Source: Thalassospira sp. (lineage in GTDB: Bacteria; Pseudomonadota; Alphaproteobacteria; Rhodospirillales; Thalassospiraceae). From it: a stretch of DNA of 64,000 nucleotides. Positions within the stretch are counted from its first letter, which is position 1, and the number at the start of each line of letters is the position of its first letter. Where the stretch lies: contig NZ_PAQR01000008.1 in assembly GCF_002709775.1 (NCBI RefSeq), forward strand, positions 62,001 through 126,000, in the 5' to 3' direction. Below the pieces are notes generated by a model. The model made no database searches and had not been told where the DNA came from. It saw only the letters and a list, made by a program, of their open reading frames with translations. Both the position numbers and the translations under genes were made by a program. This document shows positions 53,581-61,817 of this stretch, piece by piece.

Positions 53581-53616
53581 AAAAACCCCCGCGGCAGCGT
53601 GCCTCGGGGGTTTTTT
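53581..53616. terminator. Bidirectional terminator between phoB and the Kef-type antiporter gene
   Basis: AAAAACCCCCG and CGGGGGTTTTT form an 11-bp stem with an inner GGC/GCC pair. T and A tracts on both sides allow use from both strands. Confidence 0.92.
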
Positions 53617-53636
53617 GTTTTAAGGCCGTAACGGCT

Positions 53637-55385
53637 TTAGGATTTTTTCTCTGCCGGCTTATCCGAATTCTCTGAAGGCCCCTGTTTGCGCTGCATACGC
53701 GGCGCCAGCTCGTTCATCAGAAGCATATCCGCCCGGCGGAATTTGGCGATTTCGGCATCGATATCTTCCTGCGGCACATCACAGGCTGCCAGAACGTGAT
53801 CAGACAACCGCAGCCCGGTTTCAAGCACTTCCGGGATGGCGGCATCCGCGCCATGGCGGGATAGCGGCCCGATATGGGTGATGTCCTGCGCACGGGCAAA
53901 GATCTTCAGATGCGGATAATGTTGCCTTAAAAGCGCAACCGTCTTCTCGGTCGCATGCGGGTTCCCCATGGCGACAACCGCAATTCTTGCTTCATCGGTG
54001 TGCGCGGCCCGGAAAGTTTCCGGTCGTGACCCGTCTGCAAAGTAAACCGGCAGGCCTTCTGCGCGACCGCGCGAGACTTGCTGCGCGTCACTATCAAGCA
54101 CCAGAAACGGAATATTCCGGGTCTTGAGCAACCTTGCCAGAACCCTGCCAACGCGGCCGCTGCCGATCACCAGAACATGCTGGTGGATGCCCTCGGATTC
54201 CTCGGCAATCTTGCCAAGCTGATCTTCTTCCTTGGGATGAAGCTTTTCTTCAATTTTGTGACCAAGACTGATCAGGGTCGGGGTCAGCGCCATCGAAATC
54301 GCCACCACCGGGATCAGCATCGCTGCAACATCAAGCGGCACGGCACCGTTCTGTGCGGCCAGGGCAAACATCACAAAGGCAAATTCACCGCCAGCGGCCA
54401 GGCTCATGCCGACCCGGATGGCAAGACCGGTCTCAAACCGCATGGCGCGCGCCAGCCCGAACAGAACCGCTGTCTTGATCGCCAGCAACAAGACCAGCCA
54501 CATGACGATGCTGCCGAACTCGTTATAAACAACGTCCGCATCGACCGACATGCCCACCGACATAAAGAACAGCGACAGGAAAACACCGCGGAACGGGGAA
54601 ATGTCGGCTTCGATCTGATGGCGGAATTCGGTTTCGGCCAGCATCACACCGGCAATGAAGGCCCCCAGTGCCATCGAAAGCCCGGAAACCTCGGTAAGGG
54701 TGCTCGCGGCCAGCACCACGAACAATGTGCCAATGGCAAACAGTTCCGGGTTTTTAAGCGACGCGATATAGCGAAACAGCCGCGGCAGCACATAGCGCCC
54801 GACAAGCAATAACAACGCGACCGATCCAAAACCAAGCAGGATGCTCATCCACGGGCTGGTTTCGGTTCCGGCGTCACCCGCCGCCTGCACCATAATCAGG
54901 AACGGGCCAACCGCCACGTCCTGCAACAACAGGATGGCAAGGGCCGCACGGCCAAACCGGGTATTAAGCTGCCGGTCATCGGAAAGCTGTTTCAGGATAA
55001 TCGCGGTCGATGAAAGCGCAAGCGCACCGGCAATGACAAGGGCCGTCGGCAGGGCAAATTCCATCGCCACCAGAAGCCCCAAAAGGGCCGCCATCGACAC
55101 CAGAATTTGTAAAAGTCCCAAACCGGCAAACCGCCCGCCAATAACCCGCAGACGATCACGCGAAAGCTCCAACCCGATCATGAACAGCAGGAAAACAACG
55201 CCAAGCTCGGCCACGGTCGAGATGTCTTCACGCTCGGCAATCAGGCCAAAGCCGAAAGGACCGATAAAGAACCCGCCAATCAGAAAGCCGATGATCGAAT
55301 TTGCACGCAGCTTGTGCGCAATCGGCACCGCAATGATTGCGGCAGTCAGAATAAGAAACAGCTCGAACAGAACGCTGTGATGCAT
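53637..55385 (-). CDS. Kef-type (CPA2) potassium/proton antiporter with TrkA-N domain
   Basis: A 582-aa membrane protein. The first ~385 residues form a CPA2 (Na_H_Exchanger) domain with about twelve hydrophobic spans, such as SIIGFLIGGFFIGPFGFGLIAE, and the intramembrane acidic/Asn region IVMVQAAGDAGTE. From about residue 398 a TrkA-N/RCK domain binds nucleotide via HVLVIGSGRVGRVLARLL, followed by DSDAQQVSRGRAEGLPVYFADGSR. This is the KefB/KefC layout for glutathione-gated K+ efflux. The C-terminus is short, and no KefF/KefG ancillary gene is next to it. Confidence 0.9.
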   Translation of the reverse strand: MHHSVLFELFLILTAAIIAVPIAHKLRANSIIGFLIGGFFIGPFGFGLIAEREDISTVAELGVVFLLFMIGLELSRDRLRVIGGRFAGLGLLQILVSMAALLGLLVAMEFALPTALVIAGALALSSTAIILKQLSDDRQLNTRFGRAALAILLLQDVAVGPFLIMVQAAGDAGTETSPWMSILLGFGSVALLLLVGRYVLPRLFRYIASLKNPELFAIGTLFVVLAASTLTEVSGLSMALGAFIAGVMLAETEFRHQIEADISPFRGVFLSLFFMSVGMSVDADVVYNEFGSIVMWLVLLLAIKTAVLFGLARAMRFETGLAIRVGMSLAAGGEFAFVMFALAAQNGAVPLDVAAMLIPVVAISMALTPTLISLGHKIEEKLHPKEEDQLGKIAEESEGIHQHVLVIGSGRVGRVLARLLKTRNIPFLVLDSDAQQVSRGRAEGLPVYFADGSRPETFRAAHTDEARIAVVAMGNPHATEKTVALLRQHYPHLKIFARAQDITHIGPLSRHGADAAIPEVLETGLRLSDHVLAACDVPQEDIDAEIAKFRRADMLLMNELAPRMQRKQGPSENSDKPAEKKS

Positions 55386-55638
55386 GGCGAAAATCGATCC
55401 GGAAGGCGGTAAATGTCTGAAAATAACGAGATTACAAGGATAACGAAAATAACCCTGCCAGTCGTGGGTAAATTTGACGCATTTGCAAAATTCACAGCTC
55501 TGTCTTCACGCGTCATTCTGCCGTGCTTCGTCGTATGGCACGCGATGGGTGCGCAGAATGTCACATCCTGATGGCTTGCCATTCGCGCTGCCAAATGCCA
55601 TCTTCCGCGGGCCTGACAAAAGGCCGGTTTAATCGCTT

Positions 55639-56619
55639 TTGAAACGAGCAGATATTTTGGAACAGCTTATCCCCTATATTCAGATCATCGCAGGTCTTGT
55701 TCTCCTGACGGCAGGTGGTGAATTCATTGTAAGGGGGGCTGTTGGTCTTGCACTTCTGCTTGGCGTTTCCAAGGTCATCGTCGGTCTGACGATTGTCGCG
55801 GCTGGTACGTCCGCCCCGGAATTTGTCGTCTCGCTGAACGCATCGCTCAAAGGCACGGCCGACATTGCCATGGGCAACGTGGTTGGCTCCAACATTGCCA
55901 ATATCCTGTTGATCCTCGGTGCAGTCGCGCTTCTGAAACCGGTCGCTGCATCGCGCGTGACCGTGGTGCGTGATGGCGGCACCATGTTGCTGGGCACTTT
56001 ACTGTTTATCGGTTTTTGCATGTTCGGTGTGATCGAACGCTGGTCCGGGGCGATCATGCTCTGTGTCTTGGCGGCGATCTGGTACTTTACCTATAAGCAT
56101 GACAAGAACTCGCCAAGTGACGCCAGCCACCTTCACGAAGAAGAAGTCGATGAAGTCGGTGAAAAGCCCAAAGGCTGGACCAAGCCGATCATCGCAACCG
56201 TGATCGGGATTGTCGCCCTGATGTTTGGCGCGGAATGGCTGGTCGAAGGCGGCGTCTCGGTCGCCCGTCAGTTCGGCGTCTCCGAAGCCGTCATCGGCCT
56301 GACCCTTGTGGCGTTTGGCACGTCGCTTCCGGAGCTGGCCGCATCGGTTGTTGCCGCCTTCCGTGGCCATTCCGACGTTGCACTTGGTAACGTGTTTGGT
56401 TCGAACCTTCTGAACCTGCTTGTGATCATTGGCGGTGTTTCGCTGATCGCACCGATCCCGGTCCCCGATCAGATCATGAATTCCGATATCTGGATCATGC
56501 TGGCGGTGACGGTTGGTTTGCTGGGCGTTGCCTATGCCCTGCGCAAGATTTCGCGCATCACCGGCGTGGCATTCGTGATTGCCTATCTGGTCTATGTCTT
56601 CCAACTTGTCGTAGCATAG
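55639..56619 (+). CDS. Calcium/sodium antiporter (CaCA family, YrbG-like)
   Basis: A 326-aa inner-membrane exchanger with ten spans and the two inverted CaCA repeats. Repeat 1 has GTSAPEFVVSLNAS and GNVVGSNIANILLILG, and repeat 2 has GTSLPELAASVVAAF and GNVFGSNLLNLLVIIG, giving the ion-binding acidic and Ser/Asn residues of the family. The two halves are joined by a short charged loop (KHDKNSPSDASHLHEEEVDEVGE). The start is uncertain. TTG 55639 is the ORF-track choice, and TTG 55657 lies nearer an AGCAG-like site. Confidence 0.9.
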   Translation: MKRADILEQLIPYIQIIAGLVLLTAGGEFIVRGAVGLALLLGVSKVIVGLTIVAAGTSAPEFVVSLNASLKGTADIAMGNVVGSNIANILLILGAVALLKPVAASRVTVVRDGGTMLLGTLLFIGFCMFGVIERWSGAIMLCVLAAIWYFTYKHDKNSPSDASHLHEEEVDEVGEKPKGWTKPIIATVIGIVALMFGAEWLVEGGVSVARQFGVSEAVIGLTLVAFGTSLPELAASVVAAFRGHSDVALGNVFGSNLLNLLVIIGGVSLIAPIPVPDQIMNSDIWIMLAVTVGLLGVAYALRKISRITGVAFVIAYLVYVFQLVVA

Positions 56620-56685
56620 ACAGTTCAATCAGTCCCCGACCGGTAATGAATAGGTCGGGACGCTTTGATAAGGATCGCGGCAGCA

Positions 56686-57456
56686 ATGACAGGTCAGTCT
56701 CCAAAGTCGGTTTTGATCACCGGTGCTGCAAAGCGCATCGGTCGGGCGGTCACCCTTGATCTTGCCAGCAACGGCTATGACATCGCCCTTCATTGCAACA
56801 ATTCGCGTAGCGATGCCGAAATCCTTGCCGCCGAGGTCCGCGACCTTGGCCGGCGCGCCTGCGTCGTGTCCGCCGATCTCGCAAACGAGGACGACACACA
56901 TCGTCTGCTGGCCGATGCCAAGGAACAGCTGGGGCCGGTCGGGATTCTGATTAATAACGCCTCGACCTTTGAATATGATGATGTGAAAACTGCGACCCGC
57001 GAAAGCTGGGATCTGCATATGGAAACCAATCTGCGCGCACCCTTTGTCCTGTCGCAGGAATTTGCCAAACACCTGCCGGACGACTGCAAGGGCGCGATCA
57101 TTAACCTGATTGATCAGCGCGTTTGGAATCTCACCCCGCATTTCATGACCTATACATTGTCAAAGGCGGGGCTTTGGACCCTGACGCAGACCCTGGCACT
57201 GGCTTTGGCGCCCAAAATTCGGGTCAATGCCATCGGACCGGGCCCCGCACTGCCTAGTAGCCGACAAACACAGGAAGTTTTCGACGCACAATGCGCTAAA
57301 ACACCCCTGAAAATAGGGACAAACCCGCAAGAGATTTGCGACGCGGTTCGATTTTTCCTTGCCGCACCGGCCATCACCGGGCAAATGTTAGCCCTTGACG
57401 GCGGGCAGCACCTCGATTGGGCGCCCAGTGGCGAAGATGATGCGCCCAACGAATGA
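56686..57456 (+). CDS. Pteridine reductase-like short-chain dehydrogenase (FolM/PTR1 type)
   Basis: A 256-aa SDR. The NADPH motif is TGAAKRIGRAV at the N-terminus, NNAS follows, and the catalytic Tyr/Lys are in TYTLSKAG. The usual catalytic Ser is replaced by Asp in INLIDQRVWNLTPHF. That exchange is typical of pteridine reductases (PTR1, FolM). The tail has APKIRVNAIGPGPALP and QMLALDGGQH. folB follows 102 bp downstream, supporting a role in reducing dihydromonapterin or dihydrofolate. ATG 56686 is chosen over TTG 56665. Confidence 0.82.
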   Translation: MTGQSPKSVLITGAAKRIGRAVTLDLASNGYDIALHCNNSRSDAEILAAEVRDLGRRACVVSADLANEDDTHRLLADAKEQLGPVGILINNASTFEYDDVKTATRESWDLHMETNLRAPFVLSQEFAKHLPDDCKGAIINLIDQRVWNLTPHFMTYTLSKAGLWTLTQTLALALAPKIRVNAIGPGPALPSSRQTQEVFDAQCAKTPLKIGTNPQEICDAVRFFLAAPAITGQMLALDGGQHLDWAPSGEDDAPNE

Positions 57457-57558
57457 TGCCTGGCGGTGATCGGAAAAATCACTGCCAAACATCGGGCCGG
57501 ACATGCATGGTGACGTTAATCGGCTCATGCAAGAAAGCAGCACAGGGAAGACCGGAAT

Positions 57559-57984
57559 ATGACCGCAGGCCTTAAAAAGGACGCCAAAATTACCGCACTG
57601 CCATTTGCCGATCTGGCTGGCAGTCTGCGCCGTGTCTTCGTGCGTGACATGATCATTCACACCTCTATCGGTGTTTACGAACACGAAAAAGAAGCCCCGC
57701 AGCGTGTACGGATCAATCTTGATCTCGAAGTGCTCGAAGGCGACGGTGTCCAGAATGACGACATCACCACCGTGCTCAGCTACGAGGATCTGGTTGTCGG
57801 CACCCGTCGCATCTGCCAGGACGGTCACACCAACCTTGTGGAAACCCTTGGGGAAAAACTCGCCGATATGTGTCTTGCCGATCCGCGCGTTCGCAAGGTG
57901 ATCGTCAGAGTTGAAAAGCTCGACGTTTTTGAAGATGTCACGGCGGTCGGTGTTGAAATCGAACGCCACAATATCGCGCGCTGA
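57559..57984 (+). CDS. folB: Dihydroneopterin aldolase FolB
   Basis: A 141-aa enzyme of folate synthesis that splits 7,8-dihydroneopterin into 6-hydroxymethyl-dihydropterin and glycolaldehyde. Conserved parts are VRDMIIHTSIGVYEHEKEAPQRVRINLDLEV, TVLSYEDLV, NLVETLGEKLADMCL and VIVRVEKLDVFEDV. The N-terminal 25 residues are a little longer than usual. It shares strand and neighbourhood with the FolM/PTR1-like gene. The glycolaldehyde by-product could in principle feed the glycolate pathway encoded at 42-46 kb, though this is only an idea. Confidence 0.92.
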   Translation: MTAGLKKDAKITALPFADLAGSLRRVFVRDMIIHTSIGVYEHEKEAPQRVRINLDLEVLEGDGVQNDDITTVLSYEDLVVGTRRICQDGHTNLVETLGEKLADMCLADPRVRKVIVRVEKLDVFEDVTAVGVEIERHNIAR

Positions 57985-58073
57985 TCACCGTTAACGATCC
58001 CGAAAAAATTTACTTTTTCAGACCGGCAATCCAAGGGACTCTATGATTCCTCTGGGCCGAATCGCAATTGCGC

Positions 58074-58082
58074 TTATTCACA
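58074..58082 (+). promoter_or_regulatory. DnaA box 1 (TTATTCACA)
   Basis: This exact match to TTATNCACA lies on the left side of the AT-rich stretch. Confidence 0.55.
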
Positions 58083-58095
58083 AGCATCTGGCGAA

Positions 58096-58104
58096 TGTGA
58101 ATCA
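58096..58104 (-). promoter_or_regulatory. DnaA box 2, near match (TGATTCACA on minus)
   Basis: Eight of nine bases match TTATTCACA. It is inverted relative to box 1 and 13 bp from it. Confidence 0.4.
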
Positions 58105-58260
58105 AAGGAAAATATTCGATTTTTACGACTGTATTACCGAATGATTTCAGGTTGACAGTATTTTTATTGAAGTATTTCAATGACTTAACTGTTTTGCTCA
58201 ATAAATGGGCACTTCACAGAACGTTAAGACTCTCAAGGGGTGCAGGAAGTCACCCCCCTA

Positions 58261-58281
58261 TTACCCACATAGTTATCCACA
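58261..58281 (+). promoter_or_regulatory. DnaA boxes 3 and 4 (TTACCCACA, TTATCCACA)
   Basis: TTACCCACA (one mismatch) at 58261-58269 and the perfect TTATCCACA at 58273-58281 are 12 bp apart, in the same orientation, on the right side of the AT-rich stretch. Confidence 0.55.
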
Positions 58282-58461
58282 GACTTGGTGGACATCTTTT
58301 TTGGCATGGCGATTCCCCCGGATGCAGTTGCGGTGTTAATCTTTTCCGCTATGTTCCAATGCGTGTTTGCCAGTGACGACCGTCACAACTTTGAATGTAT
58401 TTTAGAGTCTGCTGCAGCTTGATTGAACAGCAACAGATTTGCCTGATCGCGGAGTGCCTTG

Positions 58462-60399
58462 ATGAAGCCACCAGTTTCCCCCGAAAACCCGACCGGGGAT
58501 GATGCCCCGAAACGGGAAATCGGTTTGTCTCTGGAAGCAGAGCCAACCGAGGGCGGGGCAGCACGGGGTGTCGAGGCGATCAAAAATGCGCTGAAAACCA
58601 TGCCGGGATCGCCCGGTGTCTATCGCATGATCGATGACAAGGATCGTGTGCTTTATGTCGGCAAGGCCAAAAGCCTCAAGAAACGCGTGGTGTCCTATAC
58701 CCGCATCATGCAATTGCCGATCCGAATTGCCCGCATGGTGGCCCAGACGGTGCGGATGGAAATCATCACCACCCATACCGAGGCCGAAGCCCTTCTTCTT
58801 GAATCCAACCTGATCAAGAAGCTTAAACCGCGCTACAACATCCTGCTGCGCGATGACAAAAGCTTCCCCTATATTCTGATCACCGAGGATCACGACTATC
58901 CGCGCATCGTCAAACATCGTGGTGCACGCGCCAAGGATGGTAGTTGCTTTGGCCCGTTTGCCTCGGCCTGGGCGGTCAATAACACGATCAACCATCTGCA
59001 ACGCGCCTTTTTGCTGCGCTCCTGCACCGATGGGGTGTTTTCCAACCGCTCGCGCCCGTGTTTGCTCTATCAAATCAAACGCTGTGCCGCCCCTTGTGTC
59101 GATCGGATTTCCAAGCCGGAATATGACGAGCTTGTTGATATCTGCCGTGACTTCCTGACCGGGCGCAGCCAGAAAATCCTCAAGCAGCTTGAAGCTGACA
59201 TGATGGACGCATCGGAAAAGATGGAGTTCGAACAGGCCGCGATGTATCGCGACCGCATCCGCGCGCTCAGCCAGATCCGATCCCATCAGGACATCAATCT
59301 CGAAGGTGTCGAAGAGGCCGATGTTATTGCGCTCCATCAGGAAGGCGGGCAAAGCTGCGTGCAGGTCTTCTTCTTCCGCTCGGGCTCGAACTATGGCAAC
59401 CGGTCCTACTTCCCGCGCCATGAACAGTCCGCCGAAATCCCGGAAATCCTTTCGGCCTTTGTCGGGCAATTCTATGCCGACAAACCAGCCCCCAAGCAGA
59501 TCTTCCTGTCGCACGAAATCGAAGGTCACGAACTGGTTGAAACCGCGCTTGGCGTTAATAACGACCGTAAGATCGAATTGCTGGTCCCCAAGCGCGGCGG
59601 CAAGCGCAAGCTGGTCGAACATGCCCTGACCAATGCCAAGGATGCGCTGGGACGCCGTCTGGCCGAAAGTGCGACACAGCGCAAGTTGCTCGAAGACTTG
59701 GCCGACAAGCTTGATCTCGAAAGCACGCCCGAACGGATCGAGGTTTACGATAACTCCCACACCCAGGGCACCAACATGGTTGGTGGCATGATTGTCGCCG
59801 GGCCCGAAGGCTTCATGAAAAACGCCTATCGCAAATTCAACATCAAGGGCGATATCGCACCGGGTGATGACTTTGCCATGATGCGCGAAGTCCTGACCCG
59901 CCGTTTTGCCCGCGCGCAAAAAGAAGACCCGGACCGCGAAAACGGCACCTGGCCGGACCTGTGTCTGATTGACGGCGGTTTGGGGCAGCTCGGCGTTGCG
60001 CGCTCGGTTCTCGAAGATCTCGGGATCGAGGACGTCATGCTGGTCGGTGTCGCCAAGGGTGTGGATCGAAATGCCGGCAAGGAAGTTCTGCACATCCCCG
60101 GCAAGGCGCCCGTGCGCCTCGATATGAAGGACCCGGTGCTTTATTTCATTCAGCGCCTGCGCGACGAAGCCCACCGATGGGCGATTGGTACCCATCGGGC
60201 CAAACGCGCCAAGCAGATCGGCAAAAGTGTTCTGGATTCGGTGCCGGGCGTTGGCGGTGCGCGCAAAAAGGCACTTTTGCATCATTTCGGCTCCGCCCGC
60301 GGGGTGGCCGATGCAGGGCTTGCTGACTTGGAAGCCGTCGATGGCATCAGTGCCGCGCTCGCTCGAAAGATTTATGATCATTTCCACGAAGACAAATAG
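58462..60399 (+). CDS. uvrC: Excinuclease ABC subunit UvrC
   Basis: A 645-aa nuclease that cuts the damaged strand on both sides of a lesion in nucleotide excision repair. The GIY-YIG domain is near residues 45-130 (GSPGVYRMIDD...VLYVGKAKSLKKRV). The UVR motif region comes next, then the RNase H-like C-terminal nuclease (IEVYDNSHTQGTNMVGGMIV, DLCLIDGGLGQL, DEAHRWAI), and a final double HhH domain with SVPGVGGARKKALL. The first 35 residues are Pro/Glu-rich and variable. ATG 58462 has GGAG seven bases upstream. The ORF-track TTG is one codon earlier. Confidence 0.96.
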   Translation: MKPPVSPENPTGDDAPKREIGLSLEAEPTEGGAARGVEAIKNALKTMPGSPGVYRMIDDKDRVLYVGKAKSLKKRVVSYTRIMQLPIRIARMVAQTVRMEIITTHTEAEALLLESNLIKKLKPRYNILLRDDKSFPYILITEDHDYPRIVKHRGARAKDGSCFGPFASAWAVNNTINHLQRAFLLRSCTDGVFSNRSRPCLLYQIKRCAAPCVDRISKPEYDELVDICRDFLTGRSQKILKQLEADMMDASEKMEFEQAAMYRDRIRALSQIRSHQDINLEGVEEADVIALHQEGGQSCVQVFFFRSGSNYGNRSYFPRHEQSAEIPEILSAFVGQFYADKPAPKQIFLSHEIEGHELVETALGVNNDRKIELLVPKRGGKRKLVEHALTNAKDALGRRLAESATQRKLLEDLADKLDLESTPERIEVYDNSHTQGTNMVGGMIVAGPEGFMKNAYRKFNIKGDIAPGDDFAMMREVLTRRFARAQKEDPDRENGTWPDLCLIDGGLGQLGVARSVLEDLGIEDVMLVGVAKGVDRNAGKEVLHIPGKAPVRLDMKDPVLYFIQRLRDEAHRWAIGTHRAKRAKQIGKSVLDSVPGVGGARKKALLHHFGSARGVADAGLADLEAVDGISAALARKIYDHFHEDK

Positions 60400-60682
60400 A
60401 AATATTGGCCACGCCGCTTTGGGCTGTGTCAGCGGCGCTATCTGCACGCGCAAAGATGGTGTCCTTCCGTCCCAATTGTCCGATTAACACAGGTGATATA
60501 CGTCACACGTGGACGATCAGGACAGAAATCGGGACGTTCGCGCATGTTGAAGCCAGCGGTTTGTACTTACTTACAATAACTGCACTCAGGTTTAGGTGCA
60601 TCTACCCCCAACGCCCAGATTGTCTTGATCTGCTCAGTCAGATGCACGTCGTCTTTTGTGTCAGTTATCTTGGATTTGTCAG

Positions 60683-61606
60683 ATGGATCCTCTTTCCGAT
60701 GTATTGTCGCTGTTGCGGCCCAAGAGCTACGTATCCTCGGGTTTTAGCGCCGGGGGCGAGTGGGCTATTGAATTCAACAAACAACATGACCGGATCAAAT
60801 GTTACTCGGTGGTATCGGGAACTGCGTGGCTCGCGGTTAAGGATGGGCCGCCGCCAACCTGTTTGAAAGAAGGCGATTGCTTTGTGTTGCCAAGAGGAAA
60901 ACCGTTTATTCTCGCAAGCGACTTGTCGGTGCCGACTGTTGATTCCAGTACTCTGTTCCCGCCACCGCAGCCGGGTGGGACTGTAGCCTGCAACGGCGGT
61001 GGAGACTTCTTCCTCGTCGGTAGCCGTTTCGCCGTTCACGGGAAAACAGCACCATCCCTACTGAGGATGCTGCCCGAGATCGTCCACATTCGTAAGGATT
61101 CTGAACGGGCTGCACTTCATTGGTCAATACAGCGCATGATTACGGAACTGAACGAGCGGAAACCGGGCAGTGACCTTATCGCGCAACATCTGGCACACAT
61201 GATTCTGGTGCAAGCGCTGCGGATTGAGTTAACCGAGAACAGTAACCATGACCTTGGCTGGTTTTCTGCACTTGCCGACCCCGGGCTGGGGCTGGCAATT
61301 CAGGCCATCCACTCAGATCCTGCCAGAAAATGGTCTCTGCAGGAGCTTTCGGCGTGCGCAGGGATGTCGCGATCAATATTTGCTCAGCGATTCAAAGAAA
61401 GAGTTGGTGAAACGCCGATCGAATACTTAACCCGATGGCGGATGTTATTGGCGGTGGATCGCCTTGAAAACTCGACCGACCCGGTGTCGTCCATTGCGCT
61501 GGCTGTGGGATATGAAGCAGAAAGCGCATTCAGCACAGCATTCAAGCGGGTAATGGGTACCTCGCCACGGCAATACAGTTTTAACCGGCAGGGTTCCGCT
61601 TTCTAG
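60683..61606 (+). CDS. AraC family regulator with cupin_6 N-terminal domain
   Basis: A 307-aa regulator. The N-terminal half is an AraC-type cupin (cupin_6), with CLKEGDCFVLPRGKPFIL and YSVVSGTAWLAV. The C-terminal ~100 residues carry two HTH motifs, LQELSACAGMSRSIFAQRFKERVGETPIEYL and SSIALAVGYEAESAFSTAFKRVMGTSPRQY. I start at MDPLSDVLSLL (60683). The nine extra residues of the ORF track have no support. Cupin_6 regulators often control a nearby oxidoreductase. The closest one is the convergent molybdopterin enzyme gene. Confidence 0.88.
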   Translation: MDPLSDVLSLLRPKSYVSSGFSAGGEWAIEFNKQHDRIKCYSVVSGTAWLAVKDGPPPTCLKEGDCFVLPRGKPFILASDLSVPTVDSSTLFPPPQPGGTVACNGGGDFFLVGSRFAVHGKTAPSLLRMLPEIVHIRKDSERAALHWSIQRMITELNERKPGSDLIAQHLAHMILVQALRIELTENSNHDLGWFSALADPGLGLAIQAIHSDPARKWSLQELSACAGMSRSIFAQRFKERVGETPIEYLTRWRMLLAVDRLENSTDPVSSIALAVGYEAESAFSTAFKRVMGTSPRQYSFNRQGSAF

Positions 61607-61720
61607 GTTGCCTTCAGGAAATTCCCGATCCGTCCGATATCTGGCAAAGGTGCCGCCAACAGACCACAGGACTTTCGCTGTTGGCGGGTTTGCCTATCGC
61701 TAGGAATGACAAACCTGAAT

Positions 61721-61796
61721 CTGAAGGGCGTCGTTGGAACGCCGAACGCGTGGGCTAACTGTTGCTTGGCGAGCGTTTCCAACGAGCACCCTTCAA
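61721..61796. repeat. Long imperfect hairpin between two convergent genes
   Basis: CTGAAGGGCGTCGTTGGAACGC (from 61721) pairs with the complement of GCGTTTCCAACGAGCACCCTTCAA (61773-61796), with two or three bulges and a 30-nt loop. No T run follows, so it is not a standard terminator, although its position between two stop codons fits transcript end formation. Confidence 0.45.
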
Positions 61797-61817
61797 ATTC
61801 AATCGGCAGACAAGCTC

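Larger units (their letters stand above)
57985..58461. other. 477-bp gap: AT-rich, contains a cluster of DnaA boxes
   Basis: No gene with a ribosome-binding site is seen. From 58105 to 58210 the base content is strongly AT-rich (runs such as GTATTTTTATTGAAGTATTT). On both sides lie 9-mers that match or nearly match the DnaA box consensus TTATNCACA. This gives the gap the look of a replication-control or DnaA-titration region. It also must contain the uvrC promoter. TTGACA at 58153 is a candidate -35. Confidence 0.55.

Noticed and set aside
58402-60453. 683-aa minus-strand ORF opposite uvrC
   Set aside because: It mirrors the third-codon GC bias of uvrC. uvrC has complete family motifs, and the antisense ORF has no start signals or recognisable domains.
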